From an uncultured Bacilli bacterium (GTDB lineage: Bacteria > Bacillota_I > Bacilli_A > RF39 > UBA660), in assembly GCA_944359625.1 (NCBI GenBank), contig CALVSW010000003.1:1-42173 (forward strand): a stretch of 42,173 nucleotides of DNA, read 5' to 3'. Shown one piece after another: positions 23,840 to 33,392 of this stretch. The notes beneath the pieces were generated by a model. The model saw nothing but the letters and a program-made list of their open reading frames with translations, had not been told where the DNA came from and ran no database searches. The position numbers were made by a program, and so were the translations under genes. The first letter of the stretch is position 1, and each line of letters begins with the position of its first letter.

Positions 23840-26260
23840 TTATAAATCATTTGCAATTCTATCAATTATTGAAATAGTTGATACAGCTTGACCATCTTTT
23901 AAATTTATCAATTTAAGTCCTTGAGTTGCTCTACCTAAAACTGTTATTTGATCTATAGGCATACGCATTATAGTTCCAGAAGTTGATACAATTATTACAT
24001 CGGTATTTGGTACTGCTAGCTTAAATACTTGTAACTTTCCATTTTTTTCAGTAATATTTAAAGATTTTACGCCTTTAGAGCCACGTTTTGTTTCTCTAAA
24101 ATTGCGAACATTTGTTTGCTTTCCGTAACCATTTTCTGTAACTATTAAAATATTATCATTATTATTTACTACTTCTGCACCAATGCAGCATTCATCACTT
24201 TCTAAGTTGATGCCCCTAACTCCAGAAGCTGAACGTCCCATCTCTCTAATTTCTGATTCGTTAAATCGTACTATTCTACCATTGTTAGAACCTAATAATA
24301 TTTCATTATTTCCACTACTTTTTCTAACAGAAATAAGTTCATCATTTTCTTTTAAAGTAATGCATATTTTACCGTTTTGTCTTATGTTAGAAAATTCAGA
24401 AACTGAGGTTTTCTTTACCAATCCTTTTTTAGTTGCAAATAGTAAATATTTATCAGAATCTTCTTTAACTACACGTATAACACTATTTACCATTTCATCT
24501 TTATCTATTTGAATTAAATTAATAATAGGAATACCCTTTGATTGTCTGCTAAATTCTGGTATTTCATAACCTTTTAGCCGATAAACCTTTCCTTTGTTCG
24601 TAAAGAATAAAACATAATCATGACTTGATAAACTTATTAAATGCTCAACAAAATCATCATCATTCATCGTCATTCCTTTTACTCCAACGCCACCACGATT
24701 TTGACTCTTAAAAGTATCAGAAGTTGTTCTCTTAATATATCCTTTATTAGTTAAAGCAATAATAATTTCTTCATTTGGAATTAATGACTCATCTTCGATA
24801 TAATCAATAGCTGTCATATCAATTTTAGTTCTTCTTTCATCACCATATTTGTTTTTAATTTCAGTCATTTCCTCTTTAATAATATTAAGAACTTTCTCTT
24901 CACTGGCTAAAATTAACCTTAATTCCTCAATTTCTTTTAATAAATCAGCTAATTCAGATTCAATTTTATCTCTTTCTAAACCAGTTAATCTTCTTAATCG
25001 CATTTCTAAAATAGCTTGTGATTGAGTTTCAGTTAAGCCAAAACGACTCATTAAGCCTTCTTGAGCTTCAATATCACTTTTAGATGCGCGAATTAATTTA
25101 ACAACTTCATCAATGTTATCTAAAGCTATTTTTAAGCCTTCTAAAATGTGTGCTCTTTTTTCTGCTTTATCTAAATTAAATTTAGTACGTCTTATTATTA
25201 TTTCTTTTTGATAATCAACATACTTAGCTATAATATCTTTTAAGCCTAAAGTTTTAGGAACTCCTTGATCAAGCATTAAAAATATTATTCCAAAGTTTGT
25301 TTGAAAATCTGTATGTTTGTATAATTGATTCAAAATAACTTGAGGATTAGCATCCTTTTTTAAAGTTATAGTAATTTTTATACCATTTTTTAAATCTGTA
25401 TGATAATCGGTAATTCCTTCAATTACTTTATTATGGACTAAATCAGCTACTTTATTTTTTAAATCTAAAGTATTAACACCATATGGTACTTCATCAATAA
25501 CGATATAATGTCTCCCATTTTTTTCTTCAATAGTAGCTTTACTTCTAATAGTAATTGAACCTCGACCAGTTTCATAAGCTTTCTTTATACCAGAATTACC
25601 TAATATAATGCCTCCTGTAGGAAAATCTGGTCCCTTAATAATCGTCATAAGTTCATCTAAAGTAATATTAGGATTATCTATGTAAGCAATACATCCGTCT
25701 ATTACCTCACCTAAATTATGCGGTGGAATATTGGTTGCCATACCAACAGCTATTCCCATAGTGCCATTAACTAATATATTAGGAAATCTTGAAGGTAATA
25801 TTGCTGGTTCTTTTTCCGAATCATCAAAATTTGGAACCATATCAACCGTATCTTTATTAATATCTCTTAATAATTCTAAGGAAATTTTTGATAATCGAGA
25901 CTCAGTATAACGCATTGCTGCAGCACCATAGCCCTCAATATTACCAAAATTACCATGACCATCAATCAACATATATCTATATGAGAAGTCTTGGGCCATT
26001 CTTACCATCGCTTCATAGATTGAAGAGTCACCATGTGGGTGGTATTTTCCCATAACATCTCCAACTATTCTAGCACTTTTCTTATGTGGCTTATCAGGAG
26101 TATATCCAGACTCATACATTGAGTATAAAATTCTTCTATGAACTGGTTTTAAACCATCTCTTAAATCAGGTAAAGCACGTGATACAATTACACTCATAGA
26201 ATAGTCTAAAAAAGAATCACATACTTCTTTAACAATATTATTATTTTCTAATCTATCCAC
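23840..26260 (-). CDS. gyrA: DNA gyrase subunit A
   Basis: GyrA forms the cleavage-reunion half of gyrase. The 806-residue protein has the winged-helix region with [22 protein letters not shown] in two parts, the catalytic Tyr118 in AMRYTES, the coiled-coil with [21 protein letters not shown], and the six-bladed C-terminal DNA-wrapping domain. A GyrA-box-like [10 protein letters not shown] starts that domain, which marks it as GyrA and not ParC. The start codon is GTG, preceded by GGGAGGTGAG. It follows gyrB by 14 bp. In the quinolone-resistance region, Gly-Asp-Ser-Ser-Ile-Tyr is seen, the usual sensitive-type sequence. Confidence 0.98.
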   Translation of the reverse strand: MDRLENNNIVKEVCDSFLDYSMSVIVSRALPDLRDGLKPVHRRILYSMYESGYTPDKPHKKSARIVGDVMGKYHPHGDSSIYEAMVRMAQDFSYRYMLIDGHGNFGNIEGYGAAAMRYTESRLSKISLELLRDINKDTVDMVPNFDDSEKEPAILPSRFPNILVNGTMGIAVGMATNIPPHNLGEVIDGCIAYIDNPNITLDELMTIIKGPDFPTGGIILGNSGIKKAYETGRGSITIRSKATIEEKNGRHYIVIDEVPYGVNTLDLKNKVADLVHNKVIEGITDYHTDLKNGIKITITLKKDANPQVILNQLYKHTDFQTNFGIIFLMLDQGVPKTLGLKDIIAKYVDYQKEIIIRRTKFNLDKAEKRAHILEGLKIALDNIDEVVKLIRASKSDIEAQEGLMSRFGLTETQSQAILEMRLRRLTGLERDKIESELADLLKEIEELRLILASEEKVLNIIKEEMTEIKNKYGDERRTKIDMTAIDYIEDESLIPNEEIIIALTNKGYIKRTTSDTFKSQNRGGVGVKGMTMNDDDFVEHLISLSSHDYVLFFTNKGKVYRLKGYEIPEFSRQSKGIPIINLIQIDKDEMVNSVIRVVKEDSDKYLLFATKKGLVKKTSVSEFSNIRQNGKICITLKENDELISVRKSSGNNEILLGSNNGRIVRFNESEIREMGRSASGVRGINLESDECCIGAEVVNNNDNILIVTENGYGKQTNVRNFRETKRGSKGVKSLNITEKNGKLQVFKLAVPNTDVIIVSTSGTIMRMPIDQITVLGRATQGLKLINLKDGQAVSTISIIDRIANDL

Positions 26261-26274
26261 AACTACTCACCTCC

Positions 26275-28200
26275 CTATGCATCTAAATTCTGTACAAATG
26301 TAGCATTTTCTTCAATAAATTTCTTTCTAGGATCAACATCATCACCCATTAATTTAGCAAATACTTCATCAGCTGCTCTTGCATCATCTACAGTTATTCT
26401 TCTTAAAACCCTTTTTTCTATATCCATAGTTGTTTCATTTAATTCTTCAGCATCCATTTCTCCTAAACCTTTCATACGTAATATATCACGTTTAGTTCCA
26501 GGCTTTAAAGTTGCTAAATACTCATCTAATTCTTGCTGATCTAAGACATACTTAATTGTTTGACCATGTTTAACACAAAATAATGGTGGTTGCGCAGCAT
26601 ATACATGACCGGCTTCGACAATTGGTCTAAAAAATCTATAAAACAATGTTAATAATAATACCCTTATATGAGCGCCATCAACATCGGCATCAGTCATAAT
26701 TATTATTTTATCGTATCTTAATTTAGATAAATCAAATTCTTCACCAATTCCTGTACCAAAAGCAGTAATAATACTCCTAATTTCTTCATTACCTAAAGCT
26801 CTATCTAATCTAGCCTTTTCAACATTTAATATTTTACCTCTTAAAGGTAAGATTGCCTGAGTCATACTATTTCTTCCTTTGATAGCAGAACCACCAGCTG
26901 AATCTCCTTCGACAATAAAAATTTCACATTCTGAAGGATTTTTACTTTTACAATCAGATAATTTACCATAAAAATTAGTAATATCTAAATCTCCTTTACG
27001 ACGTGTTAATTCCCTAGCTTTTTTAGCAGCAAGTCGAGCACGTGAAGCTGTTAAGGATTTTTCAATAATTTTTTTAGCAATTTCAGGATTTTCCATTAAA
27101 TATCTTTCAAAACCATTGCTAAAAATATCATCAGCAATTTTACGAACTTCAATATTTCCTAACTTTGTTTTAGTTTGACCCTCAAATTGAGGATCAGGAT
27201 GTTTACAAGAAATAATCATAGTTAATCCTTCTCGAACATCATCACCTGTTAAAGGATCGTCATTATCTTTTAATATTTTATTATTCTTAGCATAATTATT
27301 TATAATTCTAGTTAAAGCTCTTTTTACACCGTCTTCATGAGTTCCACCTTCATGAGTATGAATATTATTTGTATAAGAATACACAGCCTCATTATATCCA
27401 TCATTATATTGTAAAGCAACCTCGATTGAAATGTTATTCTCACGGCCTTCTACATATATAACATCAGGATTAATTGGTGTCTTATTTTGATTAAGCATTT
27501 GGACAAATTCAATAATGCCGCCTTGATATAAAAAGTCGTCTTTTTTAGATTCTTCACGTTCATCAATTAATACAATCCTTAATCCCTTATTTAAAAAAGC
27601 AATTTCTTGTAAACGTCGAGCTAGGATATCATATTTAAAAATTGTAGTTTCCTTAAATATTTCAGGATTAGGTTTAAAACGAACAGTTGAACCTGTTCTA
27701 TCTTGTTCACACTCACCAATTATTTTTAAACTATCAACAGGATGGCCACCATTTTCAAATCTTTGATAATAAATGTGACCATCACGATATACAGTTACCT
27801 CTAACCAATTAGATAAAGCATTAACAACAGATGCACCTACTCCATGTAGTCCACCTGATACCTTGTATCCGCCACCACCAAATTTACCACCAGCATGCAA
27901 TACAGTAAATATTGTTTCAATAGTAGATTTCCCAGTTTTAGAATTAATTCCTGTTGGCATTCCACGACCGTCATCTTTTACAGTAATAACATTACCTTTT
28001 TCTATAACAACTTCAATGTCATCACAGTAACCAGCTAAAGCTTCATCAACTGAATTATCAACAATTTCCCATACTAAATGATGTAATCCAGCTTCGCCAG
28101 TTGTTCCAATGTACATCCCTGGTCTTTTACGGACTGCTTCTAAACCCTCTAAAACTTGAATATCACTATCGTTATAATCTGTATGTCCTATTTCTCTCAT
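26275..28200 (-). CDS. gyrB: DNA gyrase subunit B
   Basis: GyrB is the ATPase half of gyrase. The 641-residue protein has the GHKL fold with [27 protein letters not shown] and [15 protein letters not shown], then the transducer. The Toprim domain shows [21 protein letters not shown] and the DADVDGAHI metal site. The tail [21 protein letters not shown] and a short [11 protein letters not shown] are typical. Its ATG overlaps the recF stop (ATGA), so recF and gyrB are coupled. Confidence 0.98.
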   Translation of the reverse strand: MREIGHTDYNDSDIQVLEGLEAVRKRPGMYIGTTGEAGLHHLVWEIVDNSVDEALAGYCDDIEVVIEKGNVITVKDDGRGMPTGINSKTGKSTIETIFTVLHAGGKFGGGGYKVSGGLHGVGASVVNALSNWLEVTVYRDGHIYYQRFENGGHPVDSLKIIGECEQDRTGSTVRFKPNPEIFKETTIFKYDILARRLQEIAFLNKGLRIVLIDEREESKKDDFLYQGGIIEFVQMLNQNKTPINPDVIYVEGRENNISIEVALQYNDGYNEAVYSYTNNIHTHEGGTHEDGVKRALTRIINNYAKNNKILKDNDDPLTGDDVREGLTMIISCKHPDPQFEGQTKTKLGNIEVRKIADDIFSNGFERYLMENPEIAKKIIEKSLTASRARLAAKKARELTRRKGDLDITNFYGKLSDCKSKNPSECEIFIVEGDSAGGSAIKGRNSMTQAILPLRGKILNVEKARLDRALGNEEIRSIITAFGTGIGEEFDLSKLRYDKIIIMTDADVDGAHIRVLLLTLFYRFFRPIVEAGHVYAAQPPLFCVKHGQTIKYVLDQQELDEYLATLKPGTKRDILRMKGLGEMDAEELNETTMDIEKRVLRRITVDDARAADEVFAKLMGDDVDPRKKFIEENATFVQNLDA

Positions 28201-29294
28201 TGTACTTCCTCCTTAATTTTTCCATTATCGCAATAAAATATCTTACTTTTGTTTTTAATATCTTGAGATACCAAATCAATTTCAGTAGTTGTAATAAAAG
28301 TTTGTATATTATCATTATTTAATAAATTAAGTATATTAGTTATTTTTTCACTATCTAATTCACTAAACAAATCATCTAAAATTAAAATTGGACAAGTATT
28401 CTTTATTTCTTTAAAGATAACTATTTCTGCTAGTTTGTAGGCAATTATCGCATTTTTTTGTTGTCCTTCAGATGCAAAATCTTTAAATGGTTTATCTTTT
28501 AATATAAAAATATAATCATCATGATGAATTCCAAATGTTGTCTTACCATTTATCAAATCTTTTTTATAACAATTTTTATAAATTTCATTTAATTTTTCAT
28601 AATCATAATCTTCATAATTAGATAAGTATTTAATGCTTACATCATCTATACCAGTTATATTTTTATAAACATCTTTTATTACTACATTTAATTTAGTAAA
28701 AAAACTTTTCCTTTTACCAGTTAATATTATACCATAATTTATTAATTTATCGGTCAAAATCTTTAAATATTCGCTAGAATTATTAGAATTAAGATACATT
28801 GTTTTTAAATAAGCATTTCTTTGTTTTAAAATTTTATTATATAAACTTAATATTTTTAAATATTCATTATCTAATTGAGAAATATCTAGATTTACTTTCT
28901 CTCTTCTTAATTTTGGTGAGTCTTTTATAAATCTTAAATCATCAGGACTAAACATAATAACATTAATCTTTGAAATATATTCACTAAGTTTTGCCTTAGT
29001 TTTTTTATCAATTTTGACAATTTTACCATCATTAGAAACTATAATTTGATAATCATGAATTACATTGTCCTTTATTGTACCAGATATCCTTGTTAAATTT
29101 TTACCATCCATTATCAACACATTATCTAAAGAACCTCTAAACGATTTTGTTAGTGCTAAGACATAAATGGCTTCAACTAAATTAGTTTTGCCAGTACCAT
29201 TATTACCATAAATCAAATTATTATTTAATGAAAAAGTTAAATTTAAAGAATCATAGTTTCTAAAATTTAATAATTTTAGATTTACTATCTGCAT
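28197..29294 (-). CDS. recF: DNA replication and repair protein RecF
   Basis: RecF is an SMC-like ATPase that acts with RecO and RecR at gapped DNA. The 365-residue protein has [12 protein letters not shown] at the N-terminus, Walker [10 protein letters not shown] (about residues 30-38), the [18 protein letters not shown] signature, and [11 protein letters not shown] as Walker B. An upstream TTG (29315) is open, but the ATG at 29294 has GGGTGGGA at good spacing and begins at the normal position. It is the first gene of recF-gyrB-gyrA, with its own promoter after the comK terminator. The S4-domain gene that normally precedes recF in Firmicutes is missing. Confidence 0.97.
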   Translation of the reverse strand: MQIVNLKLLNFRNYDSLNLTFSLNNNLIYGNNGTGKTNLVEAIYVLALTKSFRGSLDNVLIMDGKNLTRISGTIKDNVIHDYQIIVSNDGKIVKIDKKTKAKLSEYISKINVIMFSPDDLRFIKDSPKLRREKVNLDISQLDNEYLKILSLYNKILKQRNAYLKTMYLNSNNSSEYLKILTDKLINYGIILTGKRKSFFTKLNVVIKDVYKNITGIDDVSIKYLSNYEDYDYEKLNEIYKNCYKKDLINGKTTFGIHHDDYIFILKDKPFKDFASEGQQKNAIIAYKLAEIVIFKEIKNTCPILILDDLFSELDSEKITNILNLLNNDNIQTFITTTEIDLVSQDIKNKSKIFYCDNGKIKEEVQ

Positions 29295-29334
29295 ACAAAT
29301 TCCCACCCTAAGCAAATTAAATTACTCGATGTTT

Positions 29335-29343
29335 ATTATATCA
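29335..29343 (-). promoter_or_regulatory. Extended -10 promoter of recF-gyrB-gyrA
   Basis: The minus strand reads TGATATAAT. A TTGAAC lies upstream at 20 bp, too long for a normal spacer, so this is best viewed as an extended -10 promoter. Confidence 0.55.
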
Positions 29344-29371
29344 TATTATTTTAAATATTCGTTCAAAATAA

Positions 29372-29402
29372 TAAAAGAAACCTGATTATACATCAAGTTT
29401 CC
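29372..29402 (-). terminator. Intrinsic terminator after comK
   Basis: A 10-bp stem with one G-U pair (29377-29386 with 29392-29401), a 5-nt loop and a T-rich tail on the minus strand, a few bases after the comK stop. Confidence 0.8.
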
Positions 29403-29405
29403 TAA

Positions 29406-29912
29406 TTATTTATTACTTTTATTATTTGGTAAAAAGTCTTTACGATCTTTTAACATTAAATTTAGCTTAGCAGCACGCAATATTTGATTATCCAAAGAAC
29501 CATACGATAAATCAATATTGATACTTTTGCCAGTTTTAAATTCAACAATTGTTCCTTCACCATTTGCATCTTTCTTATAATTTTTTATATTATTAAAAGA
29601 TAACCAACCACAATTTTTTAATCGTGGTGAATTAGTTGGGAAGAATATAATTTCCCTACTTTCTTCAACAATAACTGGAACTTTATGGGTTACACCAATT
29701 AAAGAGGTAGTTCCCCTCTGACGTCCCGATAAACTACTTCCAAAATATTCACAACTAAACTTCATAATTTGAGTAGCATCTTCCTTTACTTTAAAAGAAC
29801 GATTTTTTTCAATTACTATAGTTTCTTTTTTATTGTTTGGAAGTAACGCTAAAGTTTCTTCATTAATTTCATACCTTTCTAAAATTTCTTCCTCATTCAT
29901 TAAATAATTCAT
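29406..29912 (-). CDS. comK: Competence transcription factor ComK family
   Basis: ComK is the master activator of DNA-uptake genes in Bacillus and binds A/T boxes in the minor groove. The 168-residue protein shows the family core, YFGSSLSGRQRGTTSLIGVTH followed by KVPVIVEESREIIFFPTNSP and CGWLSFNNI, and a C-terminal RAAKLNLML helix. It is a little shorter than Bacillus ComK at the C-terminus. It lies between dnaN and recF, replacing the usual S4-domain gene, and is flanked by terminators on both sides. The ATG has GAAGGGGGA before it. Three 10-bp tandem repeats sit where an activator or repressor would bind. Activity as a competence regulator is inferred from family. Confidence 0.92.
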   Translation of the reverse strand: MNYLMNEEEILERYEINEETLALLPNNKKETIVIEKNRSFKVKEDATQIMKFSCEYFGSSLSGRQRGTTSLIGVTHKVPVIVEESREIIFFPTNSPRLKNCGWLSFNNIKNYKKDANGEGTIVEFKTGKSINIDLSYGSLDNQILRAAKLNLMLKDRKDFLPNNKSNK

Positions 29913-29945
29913 ATAAATTCCCCCTTCTTTAATGAATTGCCCTTA

Positions 29946-29954
29946 TTAATAGCA
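29946..29954 (-). promoter_or_regulatory. Possible comK promoter (extended -10)
   Basis: The minus strand reads TGCTATTAA, about 34 bp before the comK ATG. No -35 is present; the tandem repeats occupy that region, as expected for a regulated promoter. Confidence 0.4.
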
Positions 29955-29961
29955 AAAAATA

Positions 29962-29991
29962 TTGTCGAATTTTGTTGAATTTTGTCGAATT
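29962..29991. repeat. Three 10-bp tandem repeats upstream of comK
   Basis: TTGTCGAATT, TTGTTGAATT and TTGTCGAATT follow each other without gaps (plus strand). The period is about one helical turn. They lie directly upstream of the comK -10, between it and the dnaN terminator, so a regulator may bind on one face. Confidence 0.75.
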
Positions 29992-29996
29992 AGTCC

Positions 29997-30042
29997 AAAA
30001 AAAAATACAATTTTGATGATTTACACCAAAATCGTATTTTTT
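29997..30042 (-). terminator. Intrinsic terminator of dnaA-dnaN
   Basis: A stem of about 15 bp with one G-U pair around an 11-nt loop (30001-30015 with 30027-30041), then nine T on the minus strand. The dnaN stop codon is at the base of the stem. Confidence 0.88.
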
Positions 30043-31159
30043 AATAAGTTTTAATCGGTAAAATTAATTGAATCAAAGATTCGTCTTCTGTTGATTTAAT
30101 TACTATTGGTTTTACTTCACCATTTAATAAGATTAATATTTGTTCATCTTTTAAAGTTTTTAAAGCCTCTAGCATATATTTAGCACTAAATGAAACATCG
30201 ATACTACTATCACTATTACATTCAACTTCTACTTTTTCTTCTACTTTACCAATTTCTGATGCATAAGAATTAATAATTAAATTCTTTTTATTTAGATGCA
30301 TTTTTACAATGTTTTTATCTTTACTTTGGGTTAATAATGCAGCACGATCTATTGCATTATAAAATTCATTTAAATTAGTATTTAACATAATTTCAAATTC
30401 TGTTGGAATTAAATTAGATGTATTTGGATAAGTTCCTGAAAGTAAGTTACTTTGGAAAGTAATATTTTTATAATTAAATAATATCTTGTTACTAAATATA
30501 TGCATTTGCATATCGACATCATCATTTATAATCTTATCTAATTCTAGAATATTTTTACCTGGAATAACTATATTAACATCATCTTCAACTGCTGTGGATA
30601 ACTTTACTGTTTTTTTGGCTAAGCGATAAGAATCTGTTGCAACACACTCTAAAATATCCCCAGTAATTTTAAAATTCAATCCAGTTAATAATGGTCTTAA
30701 TTCTTGATTAGATATAGCAAAAGCTGTTTGACTAATTATACTTTTAAACAACATACTATTTATTATTATAGGATTCTTATGTTCATCTAGTTTTATTTGT
30801 GGATATTCGCTAGGATCTAAGCAATTTAAATTATATTCGCTTGTCCCAGATGATATCTTTATTTTTAAGCCATCTACTACTTCAAAATCAATTATATCAC
30901 TTGGCATCTTTCTAATAATATCAACTATAAATTTACTTTGAATTATTATTGTTCCTAAAGATTCAATATTTTTTATTTCTTTAGCCTCAATAAAAGATTT
31001 AATAGTCAATTCTGAATCGCTAGCAATTAAATATAAACCTTCACTTGTTAAGTCAAACTTAATTCCATTTAAAACGGGAATAACGTTTTTAGTTGAAATA
31101 GCTCTCGCAACATTCATTAAATTTTCTAATATTATAGATTTATCAATTGTAAATTTCAT
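30041..31159 (-). CDS. dnaN: DNA polymerase III sliding clamp DnaN
   Basis: DnaN forms the dimeric ring that tethers polymerase to DNA. The 372-residue protein has the three clamp domains: KFTIDKSIILENL at the start, VLNGIKFDLTSEGLYLIASDSEL in domain I, LNCLDPSEYP, then LLTGLNFKITGDILECVATDSYRLA in domain II, and ILLNGEVKPIVIKS with the terminal LILPIKTY in domain III. It follows dnaA by 24 bp, so no second oriC part fits between them. A perfect DnaA box (TGTGGATAA) occurs inside the gene at 30593-30601. A strong terminator follows. Confidence 0.98.
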   Translation of the reverse strand: MKFTIDKSIILENLMNVARAISTKNVIPVLNGIKFDLTSEGLYLIASDSELTIKSFIEAKEIKNIESLGTIIIQSKFIVDIIRKMPSDIIDFEVVDGLKIKISSGTSEYNLNCLDPSEYPQIKLDEHKNPIIINSMLFKSIISQTAFAISNQELRPLLTGLNFKITGDILECVATDSYRLAKKTVKLSTAVEDDVNIVIPGKNILELDKIINDDVDMQMHIFSNKILFNYKNITFQSNLLSGTYPNTSNLIPTEFEIMLNTNLNEFYNAIDRAALLTQSKDKNIVKMHLNKKNLIINSYASEIGKVEEKVEVECNSDSSIDVSFSAKYMLEALKTLKDEQILILLNGEVKPIVIKSTEDESLIQLILPIKTY

Positions 31160-31183
31160 ATTATCTTCCTTCCTTTTTTACAC

Positions 31184-32551
31184 TTAAATTTTTGCTTTGA
31201 TTTCATTTATTATTTCATTTAAAGCTTTATTATCCTTTAAATCAGATTCAATCTTATCAACTGCATGAATAACAGTAGAATGATCACGTCCCCCAAATTC
31301 TAAACCTATTCGAGGAAATGATTCATTTGTTAATAATCTTGCTAAATACATAGCTAGTTGTCTAGGATAAGCAATGTTTTTTGATTTCTTTTTTCCTTTT
31401 AAAGCATCAACACTAATTCCATAATAATCAGCTACTGCTTTTTGAACAACGGATATGTCACTCATCGAATAAATATTATTATTAACATAATCTCCTAGTG
31501 CTTCCATTGCAAAATCTAAAGTTATTTCAGTTGGTGCATAAACCGCTATATAGGCACTTAACCGATTAATCGCTCCTTCAATCTCTCTTACATCGGTATC
31601 ACATGAATTAGCAATATAATTAATTACTTCTTCTGGCAACATATTAGCAATATTTAAATATTTAATTTTATCCTTTACTATACGACATCTTAATTCATAA
31701 TCAGGTGGATAAATATCTACAGGTAATCCCCAAGCAAACCTACTTCTAAGACGTTCTTCTAATAATTTTAAATCATCTGGAGAACGATCTGATGTAATAA
31801 TTATTTGTTTATTTTTAGAATGTAGTTCATTAAAAGTATGAAAAAATCCTTGTTGAGTTTTTTCAGCACCTACTAAAAATTGAATATCATCGATTAAAAG
31901 AACATCAACATCACGATATTTATTTTTAAATTTTTCAGCACGATTACTTCTCTCATCCTGTTTCATAGTAGTTGCTATACTTGTATAATCATCTTTAAAA
32001 CTATCACTTGTTGTATATAAAACTTTCAAATCAGTATGTTCCACAATATAATTACCAATGGCATGCATCAAATGTGTTTTTCCAAGACCACTTTTACCAT
32101 AAATAAATAATGGATTATATATTTTTCCAGGAGCTTGAGCGACAGCAATTGCGGCAGTTTTAGCAAACTTATTAGTATCACCAGTAACAAAATTTTCAAA
32201 AGTAAATTCTTTTTTTAAATTCGTTACAAAACCACTATCATCAGATACTTTATTATCTATGATATCTCCGTTACTATCTTTATCATTATTAGAATACTCT
32301 TCCAAAATAAAAGAAATATCATATGTTGATCCAGATATTTCTAACAAGGTATCCTCAATAATTTGATACCATGTTGTCTCAAGCATTTTTTTATGCACAG
32401 ACATAGGAACTTGGATAACGATTTTGCAATTTTTATTATCAATACTATATAATTTTAATGGCTTAAACCAAGTATTGAAAGTAATAGGATTTATTTTTTT
32501 CTGAAGTAATGATAGAAGGTTACTCCATAAATCCATTTTTTCCAAAATCAT
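31184..32551 (-). CDS. dnaA: Chromosomal replication initiator DnaA
   Basis: DnaA opens oriC and loads the helicase. The 455-residue protein has domain I (LWSNLLSLLQKKINPITFNTWF) and a short linker. The AAA+ domain carries Walker A YGKSGLGKTHLMHA, Walker B LLIDDIQF, and the initiator motif around FKDDYTSI and REIEGAINRL. Domain IV holds the box-binding helix GGRDHSTVIHA. A GTG at 32554 and an ATG at 32536 are also possible starts; the ATG at 32551 fits the usual N-terminus. Its promoter faces four phased DnaA boxes, which suggests autoregulation. Confidence 0.98.
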   Translation of the reverse strand: MILEKMDLWSNLLSLLQKKINPITFNTWFKPLKLYSIDNKNCKIVIQVPMSVHKKMLETTWYQIIEDTLLEISGSTYDISFILEEYSNNDKDSNGDIIDNKVSDDSGFVTNLKKEFTFENFVTGDTNKFAKTAAIAVAQAPGKIYNPLFIYGKSGLGKTHLMHAIGNYIVEHTDLKVLYTTSDSFKDDYTSIATTMKQDERSNRAEKFKNKYRDVDVLLIDDIQFLVGAEKTQQGFFHTFNELHSKNKQIIITSDRSPDDLKLLEERLRSRFAWGLPVDIYPPDYELRCRIVKDKIKYLNIANMLPEEVINYIANSCDTDVREIEGAINRLSAYIAVYAPTEITLDFAMEALGDYVNNNIYSMSDISVVQKAVADYYGISVDALKGKKKSKNIAYPRQLAMYLARLLTNESFPRIGLEFGGRDHSTVIHAVDKIESDLKDNKALNEIINEIKAKI

Positions 32552-32583
32552 CACCCCACTTCACCGAAAATCTATCAACAATT

Positions 32584-32611
32584 ATTTTATACCATAATTT
32601 AAAAATTGCAA
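32584..32611 (-). promoter_or_regulatory. Promoter of dnaA-dnaN
   Basis: The minus strand reads TTGCAA, 16 bp and TAAAAT within TGGTATAAAAT. Four DnaA boxes start 30 bp further upstream. Confidence 0.6.
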
Positions 32612-32640
32612 AGTTTTTTTTACAATTTTTAATTTTTAAG

Positions 32641-32685
32641 TTATCCACAAAGTTATCCACAATTTTATCCACAAAGTTGTCCACA
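32641..32685 (+). repeat. Four DnaA boxes with exact 12-bp spacing
   Basis: Boxes begin at 32641, 32653, 32665 (all TTATCCACA) and 32677 (TTGTCCACA), all in one orientation, 12 bp apart. They face the dnaA promoter. Confidence 0.9.
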
Positions 32686-33067
32686 GATTTTTTTTGATAT
32701 ATATGCTAAAAAATTTACTTATCCACAGTTTTTAATGAAGCTGTGGATAACTTTTACTTATCAACAGCGTTCGTCATTGTTGATACCTGTGGATAACTTG
32801 AATATTTAGTATATTTATGGCTTATTTTTAGTATTAAACTGTGGATAACTTTGTGGATAACTAATATTTTAGTAAAAAATAACGTAAAGTTATCCACAGT
32901 TTATTTGGATATTTTTAATAAAATTTAGTAAAAAAATAGATAATATTTTAAATTATTCACACTTTTATCAACAGTTATTGTGGATAAATCACAACTTATC
33001 AACAAGATAAAACACTGATTTTTTGGCTTAAATATAATAAAAATTCAAGTTATCCACACTAATCCAC

Positions 33068-33118
33068 AATATTATTATTAATATTATATATATTATAATA
33101 AATAATAATTTTAAAAAT
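33068..33118. other. Putative DNA unwinding element
   Basis: Fifty-one consecutive A/T bases, rich in ATT and TAT triplets, flanked by DnaA boxes on the left (33050, 33060) and right (33120, 33144). The triplet pattern next to a box recalls DnaA-trio elements, but I cannot fix the register. Confidence 0.7.
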
Positions 33119-33160
33119 CTGTGGATAACTTTTAATAAAAATCTGTGGATAACTTTTAAT
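33113..33160. repeat. Perfect 24-bp tandem repeat with DnaA boxes
   Basis: Two identical 24-bp units (33113-33136 and 33137-33160), each carrying one reverse DnaA box. The box spacing of 24 bp is twice the 12-bp period seen elsewhere in oriC. Confidence 0.9.
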
Positions 33161-33162
33161 GC

Positions 33163-33192
33163 TTGACTTTTAACTAGATAAAATATTATAAT
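33163..33192 (+). promoter_or_regulatory. Promoter of rpmH-rnpA
   Basis: TTGACT, 18 bp and a perfect TATAAT lie 31 bp before the rpmH ATG, immediately after the last oriC repeat. Confidence 0.75.
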
Positions 33193-33223
33193 ATGCTTGC
33201 TTAATTAGATGTGGAGGTGGACT

Positions 33224-33346
33224 ATGAAAAGAACTTATCAACCAAATAATCGTAAAAAAGCAAAGAAGCATGGCTTTTTTGCTAGAAAAGAATCAAATAT
33301 TTTAAAATCTAGAAGAAATAAAGGACGTAAAGTACTTTGTAAGTAA
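33224..33346 (+). CDS. rpmH: Ribosomal protein bL34
   Basis: bL34 is a small basic 50S protein. The product starts [18 protein letters not shown] and ends [11 protein letters not shown], both diagnostic. At 40 residues it is four shorter than the usual 44; the gap falls in the middle, where most bacteria have a Ser-Thr-Lys-Asn-Gly stretch. GGAGGTGG precedes the ATG at ideal spacing. It is the first gene on the right arm of the origin, as in most bacteria, followed by rnpA after a small hairpin. Confidence 0.96.
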   Translation: MKRTYQPNNRKKAKKHGFFARKESNILKSRRNKGRKVLCK

Positions 33347-33348
33347 AT

Positions 33349-33370
33349 AACCACTAATAGTGGTTTTTAT
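33349..33370 (+). terminator. Weak terminator or attenuator between rpmH and rnpA
   Basis: Stem AACCAC / GTGGTT (33349-33354 with 33360-33365), loop TAATA, followed by a short T-run. It would lower rnpA expression relative to rpmH. Confidence 0.6.
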
Positions 33371-33392
33371 CATTTGATAGGAGTTTTTATTT

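Larger units (their letters stand above)
32641..33152. other. Origin of replication oriC
   Basis: Between divergent dnaA and rpmH there are thirteen perfect DnaA boxes. Forward TTATCCACA copies are at 32641, 32653, 32665, 32719, 32890 and 33050. Reverse TGTGGATAA copies are at 32742, 32788, 32840, 32852, 32979, 33120 and 33144. Near-consensus boxes are at 32677, 32758, 32778, 32953, 32965, 32996 and 33060. Gene polarity flips here, with all flanking genes pointing outwards. A 51-bp A/T-only stretch at 33068-33118 is the likely unwinding element. The dnaA-dnaN gap has no boxes, so this is a one-part origin. Confidence 0.95.

Noticed and set aside
24183-24512. Open frame of 109 codons on the plus strand within gyrA
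   Set aside because: Fully antisense to the GyrA C-terminal domain; long antisense frames are expected from the codon bias.
30593-30601. Perfect DnaA box inside dnaN as a second origin element
   Set aside because: It is a single box within a coding region without neighbours or an AT-rich element; it could bind DnaA but does not make an origin.
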